Below are positions 1-8,668 of a stretch of 64,000 nt of DNA, piece by piece. Source of the stretch: Diaminobutyricibacter sp. McL0608. Lineage in GTDB: Bacteria; Actinomycetota; Actinomycetes; Actinomycetales; Microbacteriaceae. The stretch's first letter is position 1; every line of letters starts with the position of its first letter. The notes beneath the pieces are model-generated. The model worked only from the letters and a program-made list of their open reading frames with translations, made no database searches and was not told where the DNA came from. Made by a program: the position numbers and the translations under genes. The stretch is taken from assembly GCF_039613825.1 (NCBI RefSeq), contig NZ_CP154826.1, positions 2,046,001-2,110,000 on the forward strand, given 5' to 3'.

Positions 1-2
1 AG

Positions 3-737
3 AACGACCAGATCGTACTGACCCACCTGGTCGCGATCGACGATTCGCCGCGGTTCTCCGCAAGAGAGGCGGCCGCGCTCATCGCCGGGCTCCAGTACCT
101 CTCTGCTCTTCCTGAGAACGCCGACCGCGATGTGATCGGCTCGCTGATGGCGAAGCTGGCACGCGGGGCATCCGCCGTGCCCAGCCAGGTCGCCGTGGCC
201 GGGTCCGAGACGGATGAGTCGCTGCAGCTCATCCGTGACGCGGTCGCGGACGGCACCCAGCTCGAGTTCGTCTACCTGAATTCGCGCGGCGAGCACGAAC
301 GGCGCCGGGTGGATCCGCTGCGCATCGAGTCCGTCGACCAGGACTGGTATCTGCGCGGCTGGTGTCACCTCCGCAAGGCGATCCGCACGTTCCGCCTCGA
401 CCGCATCAGCGATCTCCGCGCGACCGACGAACCGATCACGTACCGCCCCGCCGACGTCACCCTGCCCGAGACCCTGTTCGAGGGTTCGCCCGACGACCTC
501 ATCGTCGACATCCAGGTGTCCGCTTCGGCGCTGCCGCTGATCGCCGACTACATCCCGGAGGGCGCAGACCTCGTCGACAACGGCAGTTTCGTCCGCACGA
601 ACGTCCGGGTCGCGCATTACCACGGCCTGAAACGGTTGGTCGCGGGACTGTCCGGGATGGTGACGGTCCTGGGGCCGCCGGAAGCCCGGGCGGCTGTCGC
701 CGAGTGGGCAGCCGCAGGGGCTGCACGCTACGAATGA
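3..737 (+). CDS. pafC: PafC-like WYL-domain transcriptional regulator, 5' truncated by the window edge
   Basis: The reading frame is open from the first bases of the window, so the N-terminus lies outside; about 244 residues are present, against roughly 320 for full-length PafC. The visible part holds the end of the N-terminal winged-helix region and then a WYL domain (LEFVYLNSRGE, then DWYLRGWC and RTFRLDRI). Known role of the family: PafB and PafC form a heterodimer that activates the mitomycin/DNA-damage regulon in actinobacteria and is encoded beside the Pup-ligase gene pafA. The downstream order small membrane protein-tatA-tatC-helicase matches the actinobacterial pafABC-tatAC neighbourhood, which supports PafC over other WYL proteins. 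The stop is a TGA 42 bases before the next gene. Confidence 0.9.
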   Translation, partial: NDQIVLTHLVAIDDSPRFSAREAAALIAGLQYLSALPENADRDVIGSLMAKLARGASAVPSQVAVAGSETDESLQLIRDAVADGTQLEFVYLNSRGEHERRRVDPLRIESVDQDWYLRGWCHLRKAIRTFRLDRISDLRATDEPITYRPADVTLPETLFEGSPDDLIVDIQVSASALPLIADYIPEGADLVDNGSFVRTNVRVAHYHGLKRLVAGLSGMVTVLGPPEARAAVAEWAAAGAARYE

Positions 738-779
738 CGGGCATCCGCCTGTGCACTCCTGTCCCGTAGACTCGCTGAC

Positions 780-1130
780 ATGCCGTGGTGGTCGTGGGTC
801 GTCATCTGGGTGGTGCTGGTGCTCGCACTGCTCGGGCTGCTCGCCCTGTTCGGCTTCCGGCTGTTCCGTAAGCTGATGGCGGCCCTCGACGAACTGGGGA
901 AGCTCGCCGACAAGACCGACCTGCTCCAGCGACGCGCTGAGGACCTCCGCGAGGAGCGGTTCAGGCCCGCGGTGTTCGCCGACGCGGGAGCCCTGCGGGC
1001 CGCCCGCGAGCAAGACCTCGCCGACCGCGAGCGTCGTCGGCAAGCTCGCAGGGATTCACTGGTGAAGCGGGGTAAACTTCTCGTACAAGCGGATCCGCAA
1101 CAGTTTTCGCATTTGACCCGAAGGACCTGA
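780..1130 (+). CDS. Small membrane protein between pafC and tatA
   Basis: A 116-residue protein with one strongly hydrophobic N-terminal segment (about residues 5-27, rich in W, V and L). It is followed by a charged, probably helical cytoplasmic tail full of Arg, Glu and Leu (DLLQRRAEDLREER) that could form a short coiled coil. No enzymatic motif is visible and I cannot assign a function. It lies 42 bases after pafC and 4 bases before tatA, and the tatA ribosome binding site (AAGGA at about 1121) lies inside its last codons, so the genes are probably co-transcribed. Its position suggests a conserved hypothetical of the paf-tat region, but this is inference. Confidence 0.7.
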   Translation: MPWWSWVVIWVVLVLALLGLLALFGFRLFRKLMAALDELGKLADKTDLLQRRAEDLREERFRPAVFADAGALRAAREQDLADRERRRQARRDSLVKRGKLLVQADPQQFSHLTRRT

Positions 1131-1134
1131 TTCC

Positions 1135-1401
1135 ATGTTCGGCAATGGCCTTTCCGGATGGCACCTGCTCATCATTCTCGCTGTCATCCTGCTGCTGTTC
1201 GGTGCGCCGAAACTTCCCGGGCTGGCGAAGAGCCTCGGTCAGTCGATGCGGATCTTCCGCGGCGAGGTCAAGGCGATGAAAGATGACGACGCCGCCCCGT
1301 CGAGCACCACCCCTCCGGCCGACGGCTCGACTGCCGCACCGACTGACGCATCCATCTCGCGTCCCGCTTCGACCTCGACCGAGCCGCACCCGAAACCCTA
1401 G
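1135..1401 (+). CDS. tatA: Sec-independent protein translocase subunit TatA
   Basis: An 88-residue TatA/TatE protein. It starts with a short periplasmic N-terminus and a single transmembrane helix (about residues 8-22). The family hinge and amphipathic helix follow (FGAPKLPGLAKSLGQSMRIF), then an acidic motif (KDDD) and a Ser/Thr/Pro-rich disordered tail. TatA oligomerises with TatC to form the pore that exports folded proteins carrying twin-arginine signals. The length is typical for actinobacterial TatA. It is 3 bases upstream of tatC with no room for a separate promoter, so the two are an operon. An AAGGA ribosome binding site sits 9 bases before the ATG, inside the preceding gene. Confidence 0.95.
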   Translation: MFGNGLSGWHLLIILAVILLLFGAPKLPGLAKSLGQSMRIFRGEVKAMKDDDAAPSSTTPPADGSTAAPTDASISRPASTSTEPHPKP

Positions 1402-1404
1402 GTC

Positions 1405-2199
1405 GTGGCCTCCTCCGTCAAGCGAGGCAAGAACCGCGAAGGCCGCATGACGTTCGGCGAGCACTTCGTCGAGCTTCGCAAACGTCTCTTCCGTTCGGCA
1501 CTGGGACTTCTCGCCGGGTCGATCGCAGGCTGGTTCCTCGCCGGGTGGGTGCTCGACGCGTTGCGCGAGCCGATCATCCAGATAGCCAAACAGCAGGGGC
1601 GCCTCGCAGAGCTGAACTACGACAACATCACCGGCGCATTCGACCTCAAGATGCAGATCGCGGTGACGATCGGCATCGTGATCTCGAGCCCGATCTGGCT
1701 GTACCAGATCTGGGCATTCCTCGTTCCTGCGCTCAACCGCAAAGAACTCAAGTACGGCCTCGGCTTCTTCTTCTCTGCGGTGCCGCTGTTCCTCCTGGGG
1801 TGCGCGGCCGGCTGGTTCGTCGTTCCCCACATCGTGCAGCTCCTGACGAGTTTCGCACCCAGCCAGGACACGGCGTTCATCCAGGCGAAGGACTACTTCG
1901 ATTTCGTCCTGAAGCTCGTGGTCGCGATCGGTGTGGCCTTCGTCCTCCCGGTCTTCCTCGTGCTGCTCAACTTCGTCGGGGTGCTGAGCGCGAAATCGAT
2001 CATCCGGTCCTGGCGCTGGGCCCTCCTGGTGATCATCCTGTTCACCGCGATCGCCACGCCGTCTGCCGACGTCGTATCGATGTTCCTGCTCGCCATTCCG
2101 ATGGTCGTACTGTACTTCGCAGCGGCCGGCGTCTCATGGCTGCACGATCGGCGGATCGCGCGCGCCGCGATGCGCCTCGAATCCGAGCTCGCAACCTGA
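1405..2199 (+). CDS. tatC: Sec-independent protein translocase subunit TatC
   Basis: A 264-residue polytopic membrane protein with six predicted transmembrane segments, the receptor for twin-arginine signal peptides. Near the N-terminus it shows the family signature around MTFGEHFVELRKRLFRS, and later YQIWAFLVPAL and an FVLPVFLVLL segment. The GTG start at 1405 is chosen because it follows the tatA stop directly and gives a short basic N-terminus (SSVKRGKNREG). An internal ATG at the MTFGEH position is an alternative. No tatB is nearby; many actinobacteria encode tatB elsewhere. The gene belongs to the pafC-tatA-tatC-helicase block. Confidence 0.95.
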   Translation: MASSVKRGKNREGRMTFGEHFVELRKRLFRSALGLLAGSIAGWFLAGWVLDALREPIIQIAKQQGRLAELNYDNITGAFDLKMQIAVTIGIVISSPIWLYQIWAFLVPALNRKELKYGLGFFFSAVPLFLLGCAAGWFVVPHIVQLLTSFAPSQDTAFIQAKDYFDFVLKLVVAIGVAFVLPVFLVLLNFVGVLSAKSIIRSWRWALLVIILFTAIATPSADVVSMFLLAIPMVVLYFAAAGVSWLHDRRIARAAMRLESELAT

Positions 2200-2263
2200 A
2201 CCGTGCGGCGAGGCGTACGCCCGCCACCGGCCGCCATCGGGCGCAGGCACCTAAGCTGGGACG

Positions 2264-4696
2264 GTGACCGACCAGCTCTCCCCGGCCGAGCGTTATGCCG
2301 CGTCGCGGTCGCGCGCCACCCTGCCGAAGCTCGAAGCGTTCCGTGACCGGCTCCGGTTCGACCTCGACCCCTTCCAGCAGGAGGCCTGTGCGAGCCTGGA
2401 GGGTGGGCGCAGCGTCCTGGTCGCAGCCCCGACAGGCGCGGGCAAGACGATCGTCGCGGAGTTCGCCGTCTTCCTCGCCATGCAGGAGCCGTACGAGAAG
2501 GTGTTCTACACCGCGCCGATGAAGGCCCTGAGCAACCAGAAGTTCCAGGAGCTGGTCGCCGAGTACGGCCCGGAGAGTGTCGGTCTTCTCACCGGCGACA
2601 CCAACATCAACTCCCACGCCCGGATCGTCGTGATGACGACCGAGGTGCTCCGCAACATGCTCTATGCGGATTCCGATCTGCTGGCTGATCTCGCGTACGT
2701 CGTGATGGACGAGGTGCATTATCTCGCCGACCGGTTCCGGGGCGCCGTGTGGGAGGAGGTCATCATCCACCTTCCCCAATCCGTTCGCATGGTGTCCCTG
2801 AGTGCGACGGTGTCGAACGCGGAGGAGTTCGGCGACTGGCTGCAGGCCGTCCGTGGCGAGACGGATGTGGTGGTCTCCGAGGAGCGCCCGGTACCGCTCG
2901 AGCAGCACATCCTGATGCGCACGAAGCTGATCGACCTCTTCGATTCATCCGGTCTCGCTGCGACGAACCGGGTGAACCCCGAACTCGTGCAGATGGCCCG
3001 GTACGGTGGGCGAACGCTGAGCTCGCGCCAGATGAAGGATGTGGGCCGCTACCACTCGAAGGGCGGCCGGCAGGAGTCCTTCCGGATGGACCGCGCCGAT
3101 CTCGTCGACCTGCTCCAGGATCGGAACCTCCTTCCCGCGATCTTCTTCATCTTCAGCCGTGTCGGTTGCGACCAGGCGGTTCGGCAGGTGCTTCGGGCGG
3201 GCGTACGGCTCACCGAGGCTCATGAACGCGAGGAGATCCGCGCGATCGTGGAGGAGCGCTGTCGAACGCTGCTCGACGAGGATCTCGCCGTCCTCGGGTA
3301 CTGGGAGTGGCTGGAAGGGCTCGAACGAGGCGTTGCGGCGCACCACGCCGGTCTGCTGCCGGCCTTCAAGGAGGTGGTCGAAGAACTCTTCCGTCGCAAG
3401 CTCGTCAAGGTCGTCTTCGCCACGGAGACCCTCGCGCTCGGCATCAACATGCCTGCGCGAACCGTGGTCCTCGAGAAACTGGAGAAGTTCAACGGCGAGG
3501 CCCGCGTGCCGATCACACCGGGGGAGTACACCCAGCTGACCGGGCGTGCCGGCCGTCGAGGAATCGACGTCGAGGGTCACTCGGTAATCCAGTGGCAGGA
3601 CGGGCTGGATCCGCAGTCGGTCGCCTCGCTCGCATCCCGTCGCAGCTACCCGCTCAACTCGAGTTTCCGGCCGACGTACAACATGGCCGTCAACCTCATC
3701 GACCAGTTCGGCCGCGAGCGCACCCGTGAGATCCTCGAGTCATCGTTCGCCCAGTTCCAGGCGGACCGCGCGGTCGTCGATCTGGCCCGCAAGGTGCGCC
3801 AGCAGGAGGAGTCGCTCGCCGGCTACGAGCAGGCGATGAGCTGTCACCTGGGTGATTTCCGGGAATACTCATCCATCCGCCGCCAGCTGAGCGATCTCGA
3901 ACGGCAGGGCGCACGCCTCGACGGGGTGAGCCGGGGGGAGCGGGAGAAGCGGCAGCGGCAGCTCAACGCACTCCGCAAACGGATGAAGGACCACCCGTGC
4001 CACCGGTGTCCGGAGCGCGAGCAGCACGCTCGGTGGGCGGAACGCTGGTGGAAGCTGAAGCGGGAGACGGATGCGCTCAGCCAGCAGATCCGGTCCCGCA
4101 CGGGCGCCGTGGCCAAGGTCTTCGACCGTGTCACCGACGTCCTCGTCGAGCGCGGCTATCTCAGCATCGACGACGACGGCGGCACCTCGCTGACAGTGCA
4201 CGGCGCCACCCTGAAACGCATCTACGGCGAACGCGACCTGCTCGTCGCCGAATGCCTCCGCCGCAACGTGTGGAACCAACTCGACGCCCCGAGTCTCGCG
4301 GCGATGGCGTGCGCACTCGTCTTCGAGCCGCGGCGCGACGAAGGCCTCGTCTCGGATCGCTACCTGCCGAAGGGTGCGTTCCGCCCGGCACTCGAGAAGA
4401 CCACCGAGCTGTGGAGCGTCCTCGACGACCTGGAACGCAATCATCGCCTGCCCGGAAGCGAACCGATCTCGACGGGACTGTCGCTGGCGATGCACGGCTG
4501 GGCGCGCGGAGGCAGCCTCAACAAGGTGCTCGAGGATGCGGACATGGCGGCGGGCGATTTCGTGCGCTGGACCAAGCAGACCATCGACCTCCTCGACCAG
4601 CTGTCACTGGTCGCCCAGGGACCGGTCGGCCGGACAGCACGTCAGGCGCTCGAGTCGATCCGTCGCGGAATCGTGGCGTATTCATCCGTTGCCTAG
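2264..4696 (+). CDS. helY: Ski2/Mtr4-like DEAD/DEAH-box RNA helicase (HelY family)
   Basis: An 810-residue superfamily 2 helicase. Visible motifs are Walker A (APTGAGKT, about residues 55-62), motif II DEVH (149-152), motif III SAT (about 180), the late helicase motif TETLALGINMPART, and motif VI TGRAGRRG (about 426-433). The C-terminal third contains the cysteine-bearing insertion HPCHRCPEREQHARW and the DSHCT-type helical domain of Ski2/Mtr4 proteins. It is predicted to unwind structured RNA with ATP, probably in RNA turnover. The GTG start is 64 bases after tatC. Its place downstream of tatC matches helY in mycobacteria. The name is given by family and position; the substrate is unknown. 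Confidence 0.9.
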   Translation: MTDQLSPAERYAASRSRATLPKLEAFRDRLRFDLDPFQQEACASLEGGRSVLVAAPTGAGKTIVAEFAVFLAMQEPYEKVFYTAPMKALSNQKFQELVAEYGPESVGLLTGDTNINSHARIVVMTTEVLRNMLYADSDLLADLAYVVMDEVHYLADRFRGAVWEEVIIHLPQSVRMVSLSATVSNAEEFGDWLQAVRGETDVVVSEERPVPLEQHILMRTKLIDLFDSSGLAATNRVNPELVQMARYGGRTLSSRQMKDVGRYHSKGGRQESFRMDRADLVDLLQDRNLLPAIFFIFSRVGCDQAVRQVLRAGVRLTEAHEREEIRAIVEERCRTLLDEDLAVLGYWEWLEGLERGVAAHHAGLLPAFKEVVEELFRRKLVKVVFATETLALGINMPARTVVLEKLEKFNGEARVPITPGEYTQLTGRAGRRGIDVEGHSVIQWQDGLDPQSVASLASRRSYPLNSSFRPTYNMAVNLIDQFGRERTREILESSFAQFQADRAVVDLARKVRQQEESLAGYEQAMSCHLGDFREYSSIRRQLSDLERQGARLDGVSRGEREKRQRQLNALRKRMKDHPCHRCPEREQHARWAERWWKLKRETDALSQQIRSRTGAVAKVFDRVTDVLVERGYLSIDDDGGTSLTVHGATLKRIYGERDLLVAECLRRNVWNQLDAPSLAAMACALVFEPRRDEGLVSDRYLPKGAFRPALEKTTELWSVLDDLERNHRLPGSEPISTGLSLAMHGWARGGSLNKVLEDADMAAGDFVRWTKQTIDLLDQLSLVAQGPVGRTARQALESIRRGIVAYSSVA

Positions 4697-4742
4697 GCGT
4701 CTTTCGGCGCGCACCCACACGGATGCCCTAAGCTCTCACGAC

Positions 4743-6332
4743 GTGAGTCCTGCCGTCCGTGCGCCGCTGCCCCTGTGGCTGGCGTTGGTCGTCGCGGCCG
4801 GGGCGGGGCCGGTGCTCGACGCGGGCTTCCCCGATCGCGATTGGTGGCCGCTCGCGTTCGTCGGCGTCGGGATGATCCTGTGGAGCCTGCGGGGGAGGAG
4901 CACCCGCAGTTCGCTTCTCGTCGGCTTCGTCGCGGGAGTGTCGTTCTACCTGTTCCACGTTCAGTGGACCGCCCTGTATCTCGGCCCGGTCCCGTGGATC
5001 GCCCTGTCAGTCCTCGAGGCGCTCTTCTTCGCACTCGGTTCCCTCCTGATAACTCTTGCCTACCGCTGGGTTCCGGCCGCCTGGCCGTCGAAGGTCGGCA
5101 GACTGGGCCTGCTCCCCGTCGTCGTGGCCGGTCTCTGGACCGCACGGGAGTACCTTGTCGGCAACTGGCCCTACGGCGGCTTCTCGTGGGGCCGGGTCGC
5201 CGAGTCGCAGTCTCAGAGCCCGTTCGCGCCGCTGGTCGCGTGGTTCGGGATGTCGGGCCTCACTTTCGTGATCGTGTGGCTGGTGGCACTCGTACTGGAG
5301 TGCGCCTTCACGGTGGATGTCCGGCGGGCGTGGCGGGTCTCGATCGCGGTCGGTGCGATCGCGCTCGTGCTGGTCATCCCGGCCTGGCCGGCCACGACCC
5401 ACGGCACGACCAGGATCGCCGCCGTCCAGGGCAACGGTCCGGCGGGTTACTTCGACGACGCGGCCCCCGGTGACGTGATGGCGACGCAGGTGGCCGCGAC
5501 GGAGAAGATCATCGACGAGAAGGCCGACATGGTCGTCTGGCCCGAGGGCGCCGCCGACATCGACCCGACCCGCGACCAGGACTCGGCGAACACGATCGAC
5601 GACCTTGCGACCCGGATGAATGCACCGTTCGTGGTCGGGACGATCACCTACCGCAACCGCGAGTACTTCAACACGTCGCTCCTGTGGGAGCCCGGCAAGG
5701 GAGTCACCGACTACTACGACAAGAAGCACCCGGTGCCGTTCGGCGAGTATGTGCCAGACCGCCCGTTCTGGCGGATGTTCGCACCGACGCTCATCGACCT
5801 CATCGGTCGCGACTACACACCGGGCACCCGTGACAACGTGTTCGACATCAATGGCGTGAAGGCGGGAATCTCGATCTGCTTCGACATCGTCGACGACCAG
5901 CTGCTCACCGACATGATGAACGGCGGGGCGCAGGTGATCCTCGCCCAGACCAACAATGCGGACTTCGGCCGTACGGACGAGAACATGCAACAGCTTGCGA
6001 TCGCGCGGCTTCGCGCGATCGAGGCCGGCCGGTCGCTGGTGAACATCTCGACAGTCGGAAGCAGCCAGATCATCGACCCGTCGGGTGGCACGATCGCGAG
6101 CATTCCGGCGTACCAGTCCGGGTCGATGATCTCGGACGTCCCGCTCGGCACGACCACGACGCCTGCGACCCTGCTCAGCCGAGGGATCGAGCTGCTGGTC
6201 TCCGGGGTGGGCCTGGCGGCTCTCGTCATCGCCTTCTTCGCCGTGCGGCCGGTGCGCCCGAGTCGCGCCTCCCGGTCCGGCCGTGCCGAGCCGGCGCAGG
6301 ACAAGGAAAAAGCCGCCTCACACTCGGTGTGA
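4743..6332 (+). CDS. lnt: Apolipoprotein N-acyltransferase
   Basis: A 529-residue protein with several N-terminal transmembrane helices and a C-terminal nitrilase-type (CN hydrolase) domain. It transfers an acyl chain to the N-terminal cysteine of lipoproteins, the last step of lipoprotein maturation. The triad is visible: Glu268 in VVWPEGA, Lys327 in YDKKHPVPFGEYVP and Cys379 in GISICFD. The GTG at 4743 is chosen because it gives a short Lnt-like N-terminus; the frame stays open far upstream, but that part overlaps the helicase gene and is an artefact. At least two lipoproteins in this window (39173 and 44911) would be substrates. The stop lies inside a hairpin terminator. Confidence 0.93.
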   Translation: MSPAVRAPLPLWLALVVAAGAGPVLDAGFPDRDWWPLAFVGVGMILWSLRGRSTRSSLLVGFVAGVSFYLFHVQWTALYLGPVPWIALSVLEALFFALGSLLITLAYRWVPAAWPSKVGRLGLLPVVVAGLWTAREYLVGNWPYGGFSWGRVAESQSQSPFAPLVAWFGMSGLTFVIVWLVALVLECAFTVDVRRAWRVSIAVGAIALVLVIPAWPATTHGTTRIAAVQGNGPAGYFDDAAPGDVMATQVAATEKIIDEKADMVVWPEGAADIDPTRDQDSANTIDDLATRMNAPFVVGTITYRNREYFNTSLLWEPGKGVTDYYDKKHPVPFGEYVPDRPFWRMFAPTLIDLIGRDYTPGTRDNVFDINGVKAGISICFDIVDDQLLTDMMNGGAQVILAQTNNADFGRTDENMQQLAIARLRAIEAGRSLVNISTVGSSQIIDPSGGTIASIPAYQSGSMISDVPLGTTTTPATLLSRGIELLVSGVGLAALVIAFFAVRPVRPSRASRSGRAEPAQDKEKAASHSV

Positions 6333-6339
6333 AACGGCT
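6311..6339. terminator. Bidirectional hairpin terminator between lnt and rbpA
   Basis: The sequence AGCCGCCTCACAC-TCG-GTGTGAAACGGCT pairs 11 of 13 positions around a 3-base loop, flanked by A runs on one side and TT on the other. It overlaps the lnt stop codon and lies 31 bases beyond the rbpA stop, so it can serve both convergent genes. Confidence 0.8.
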
Positions 6340-6369
6340 TCGTCGTTCAGACAGGCGACGCTTGAAGCG

Positions 6370-6735
6370 TCAGGCGCCGATCTTGTGCTCGCCGCGACGG
6401 GCACGCAGGTAGGCCAGGCGCTCCTCGAGGAGCTCTTCGAGCTCAGCGCGTGTACGGCGCTCGAGCAGCATGTCCCAGTGGCTGCGGGGAGTCTTCGCGT
6501 CGGAACGGTCGACCACCACCGGCTCGTTACCGACGAGCAGGGTCGCCTCGTGGCCGCAGTGCTTGCACTCCCACGTCTCCGGCGCCTCGGCCTCTGCCGA
6601 GAAGATGACCTCGGTCTCCTTGCCGCACTCTGCGCACAGGTAGTTGTAACGGGAACGCGGGGAGTAGACGACGCCTTCTTCGCTCTGTAGGCTCTGGGCG
6701 CCAAGTCTCATTCCGCGCAAACTGCGATCTGCCAT
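6370..6735 (-). CDS. rbpA: RNA polymerase-binding protein RbpA
   Basis: A 121-residue protein that starts with the invariant actinobacterial MADRSLRGMRLG stretch. It is followed by a central zinc-ribbon-like core with CxxC pairs (CAEC, then CKHC) and a C-terminal sigma-interacting region (PRSHWDMLLERRT). RbpA binds RNA polymerase and the principal sigma factor and stabilises the open promoter complex. It is specific to actinobacteria and is the clearest taxonomic marker in the window. A good ribosome binding site (AGAAGGAGA) precedes the ATG. It is convergent with lnt and has its own upstream region of about 90 bases. Confidence 0.97.
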   Translation of the reverse strand: MADRSLRGMRLGAQSLQSEEGVVYSPRSRYNYLCAECGKETEVIFSAEAEAPETWECKHCGHEATLLVGNEPVVVDRSDAKTPRSHWDMLLERRTRAELEELLEERLAYLRARRGEHKIGA

Positions 6736-6825
6736 TGTGTGGTCTCCTTCTCGCGATGCATCCTCAGTTATAAACCGTCAAGCTGGGTTTTCTCTTTCCG
6801 TTTGCGACTTCTTCCCAGCGGGCTC

Positions 6826-7614
6826 TCAGATACGCGAGTCGACGACCCCTTTCAGAACGTCGCAGCGGTCGGTCACGATGCCGTCAACGCCGAGGTCGAG
6901 TAGCCGGTTCATATCCTCGGGATCGTTGACAGTCCACACGTGGACTTCCCGTCCGGCGGCGTGGATCGCCGCGACAGTGCGTCTCGTCACGACACGGAAC
7001 CGCCCGGATCGTTCGGGCACCTGAGTGGCGACGAGGCCTGCCAGCGACCGGCGCACCAGCGGGGAGATTCCCAGCTTTCCGGCGATGACCGAGACCAGCA
7101 CCCGGCTCACGGACGCGCTGCTCGCGACGCCGGGAAGCGCATCCGCCGTGCGTCGCCGCCGGCCCTCGTCGAACGAAGTGATGAGCACGCGCCGCGTCGC
7201 CCGTGCCGCCCGGATCGCTGCGGCCGCGCCTGCTTCGGCGGCCTCGGCTTTGATGTCGATGTTGAATCGCGCCTCCGGAAACGCGTCGAGCGCGTCGGCC
7301 AGCGAGACGAAGCTCTGGCCGGCTCCCAGGTCGATGCGTCGCAGCTCGGCCATCGTCAGCTGACCGACTGCGACCTCCCGCCCGACGAGGCGATTCAGAT
7401 CCGGATCGTGGCTGATCACGGCGATCCCGTCGGCGCTCGCGTGCACATCCGTCTCGAGATGCGTCGCCCCCGCGCTCAACGCCGTGAGGAAGGCGAGGAG
7501 AGTGTTCTCGGGCGCGGCGAGCGCCAGGCCCCGGTGGGCGATGATCCTGGGATGCGACGTCGCGAAGAAGTCGCCCTCGTACCCTGTGACGTGCGGAGAG
7601 GCTGGTCTAGGCAT
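6826..7614 (-). CDS. Glycerophosphodiester phosphodiesterase
   Basis: A 262-residue GDPD-family enzyme that hydrolyses glycerophosphodiesters to an alcohol and glycerol-3-phosphate. Active-site motifs are visible: IIAHRG followed by APENT, then THLETDVH and ISHDPDL (metal and catalytic residues), and near the end VHVWTVND and GVDGIVTD. The ATG at 7614 is chosen; it overlaps the stop of the upstream SPFH gene by 8 bases, implying translational coupling. The longer open frame upstream is Arg-rich and lies antiparallel to no known domain. There is no signal peptide, so it is probably cytoplasmic. It is last in an nfeD-SPFH-gdpD set. Confidence 0.9.
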   Translation of the reverse strand: MPRPASPHVTGYEGDFFATSHPRIIAHRGLALAAPENTLLAFLTALSAGATHLETDVHASADGIAVISHDPDLNRLVGREVAVGQLTMAELRRIDLGAGQSFVSLADALDAFPEARFNIDIKAEAAEAGAAAAIRAARATRRVLITSFDEGRRRRTADALPGVASSASVSRVLVSVIAGKLGISPLVRRSLAGLVATQVPERSGRFRVVTRRTVAAIHAAGREVHVWTVNDPEDMNRLLDLGVDGIVTDRCDVLKGVVDSRI

Positions 7615-8668
7615 CCGTTCCGGATGCTCCGGGCGCCGCCTCCGGCGCCGCGGTCTCAGGGGAAGCCGGTGTCGACGGAGCGGCCGGTGCGGCCGGAGCC
7701 GATGGTGCCGACGGTGCGACGACGGACGAGGTGGCGGGCGGCGCGGGCGGCGACGGTTCCACACCGGGCGCGCTCTTCTCGCCGAACGCCTTGCCGATAC
7801 CCTGAAGCGCCTCGGTCAGCTCGCTGGGGATGATCCACAGCTTGTTGGCCGCGCCCTCCGCGAGCTTCGGCAGCGTCTGCAGGTACTGGTAGGCGAGCAG
7901 CAGGTTGTCGGGGCGCCCTTCGTGGATCGCACTGAACACGGTGGTGATGGCCTTCGCCTCGCCCTCCGCGCGCAGCACTGCTGCCTTCGCATAACCCTCG
8001 GCGCTGAGAATGGCGGCCTGCCGCTGGCCCTCCGCGTTCAGGATCTCCGACTGCTTGCCACCTTCGGCCGTGAGGATGACGGCGCGGCGGTCGCGCTCGG
8101 CGCGCATCTGCTTCTCCATCGAGTCCTGGATCGAGAGAGGAGGATCGATGGCCTTCAGCTCGACGCGAGACACCCGGATTCCCCACTTGCCGGTGGCCTC
8201 GTCCAGAACGATGCGGAGCTGTCCGTTGATCTCGTCGCGCGAGGTCAGCGCCTGTTCGAGGTTGAGCCCGCCGACGACGTTACGGAGGGTCGTGGTGGTG
8301 AGCTGCTCGACGGCGCCGAGATAGTTGGCGATCTCATAGGTCGCGGCCCGGGCATCCGTCACCTGGAAGTAGACGACCGTGTCGATCGAGACGACCAGGT
8401 TGTCCTCGGTGATCACCGGCTGCGGGGGAAAGGACACGACCTGCTCCCGCATGTCGAGGAGGGGGCGCACCCGGTCGACGAACGGCACGACGATGTTCAG
8501 GCCCGGCAGGAGCGTCTTGTGATATTTGCCCAGCCGCTCGACGACCCCGGCGGTCGCCTGAGGGATGATTCGGATCGACCTGAACAACGCGACCAGCACG
8601 AAGATCGCGATGACCGCGACGATCACGAAGATCACGATCTGCACCACGAATGCGGTGGGGTTGCTCAA
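7607..8668 (-). CDS. SPFH/stomatin (slipin, QmcA-like) membrane protein
   Basis: A 353-residue protein with an N-terminal transmembrane anchor (about residues 7-29) and a stomatin/band 7 domain (RIIPQATAGVVERLGKY, then LDMREQVVSFPPQPVIT). A long helical region with ERDRRA and repeated AEG units follows, then an Ala/Pro-rich low-complexity tail of about 60 residues. SPFH proteins form large ring assemblies on membranes. Pairing with NfeD immediately upstream (4-base ATGA overlap) is the classic NfeD-slipin partnership. Its tail repeats (SAPSAP, PAAPA) are composition bias rather than a known domain. The cellular role is not determinable from sequence beyond membrane microdomain or quality-control functions known for the family. 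Confidence 0.92.
   Translation of the reverse strand: MSNPTAFVVQIVIFVIVAVIAIFVLVALFRSIRIIPQATAGVVERLGKYHKTLLPGLNIVVPFVDRVRPLLDMREQVVSFPPQPVITEDNLVVSIDTVVYFQVTDARAATYEIANYLGAVEQLTTTTLRNVVGGLNLEQALTSRDEINGQLRIVLDEATGKWGIRVSRVELKAIDPPLSIQDSMEKQMRAERDRRAVILTAEGGKQSEILNAEGQRQAAILSAEGYAKAAVLRAEGEAKAITTVFSAIHEGRPDNLLLAYQYLQTLPKLAEGAANKLWIIPSELTEALQGIGKAFGEKSAPGVEPSPPAPPATSSVVAPSAPSAPAAPAAPSTPASPETAAPEAAPGASGTDA

Noticed and set aside
961-1830. Long minus-strand frame opposite tatA and tatC
   Set aside because: It is Arg/Glu/Asp-rich in the way of high-GC shadows, has no domains, and the plus strand encodes clear TatA and TatC.
4374-4742. A longer lnt start inside the helicase gene
   Set aside because: The extra 123 codons are the helicase gene in another frame; the GTG at 4743 gives the normal Lnt N-terminus.
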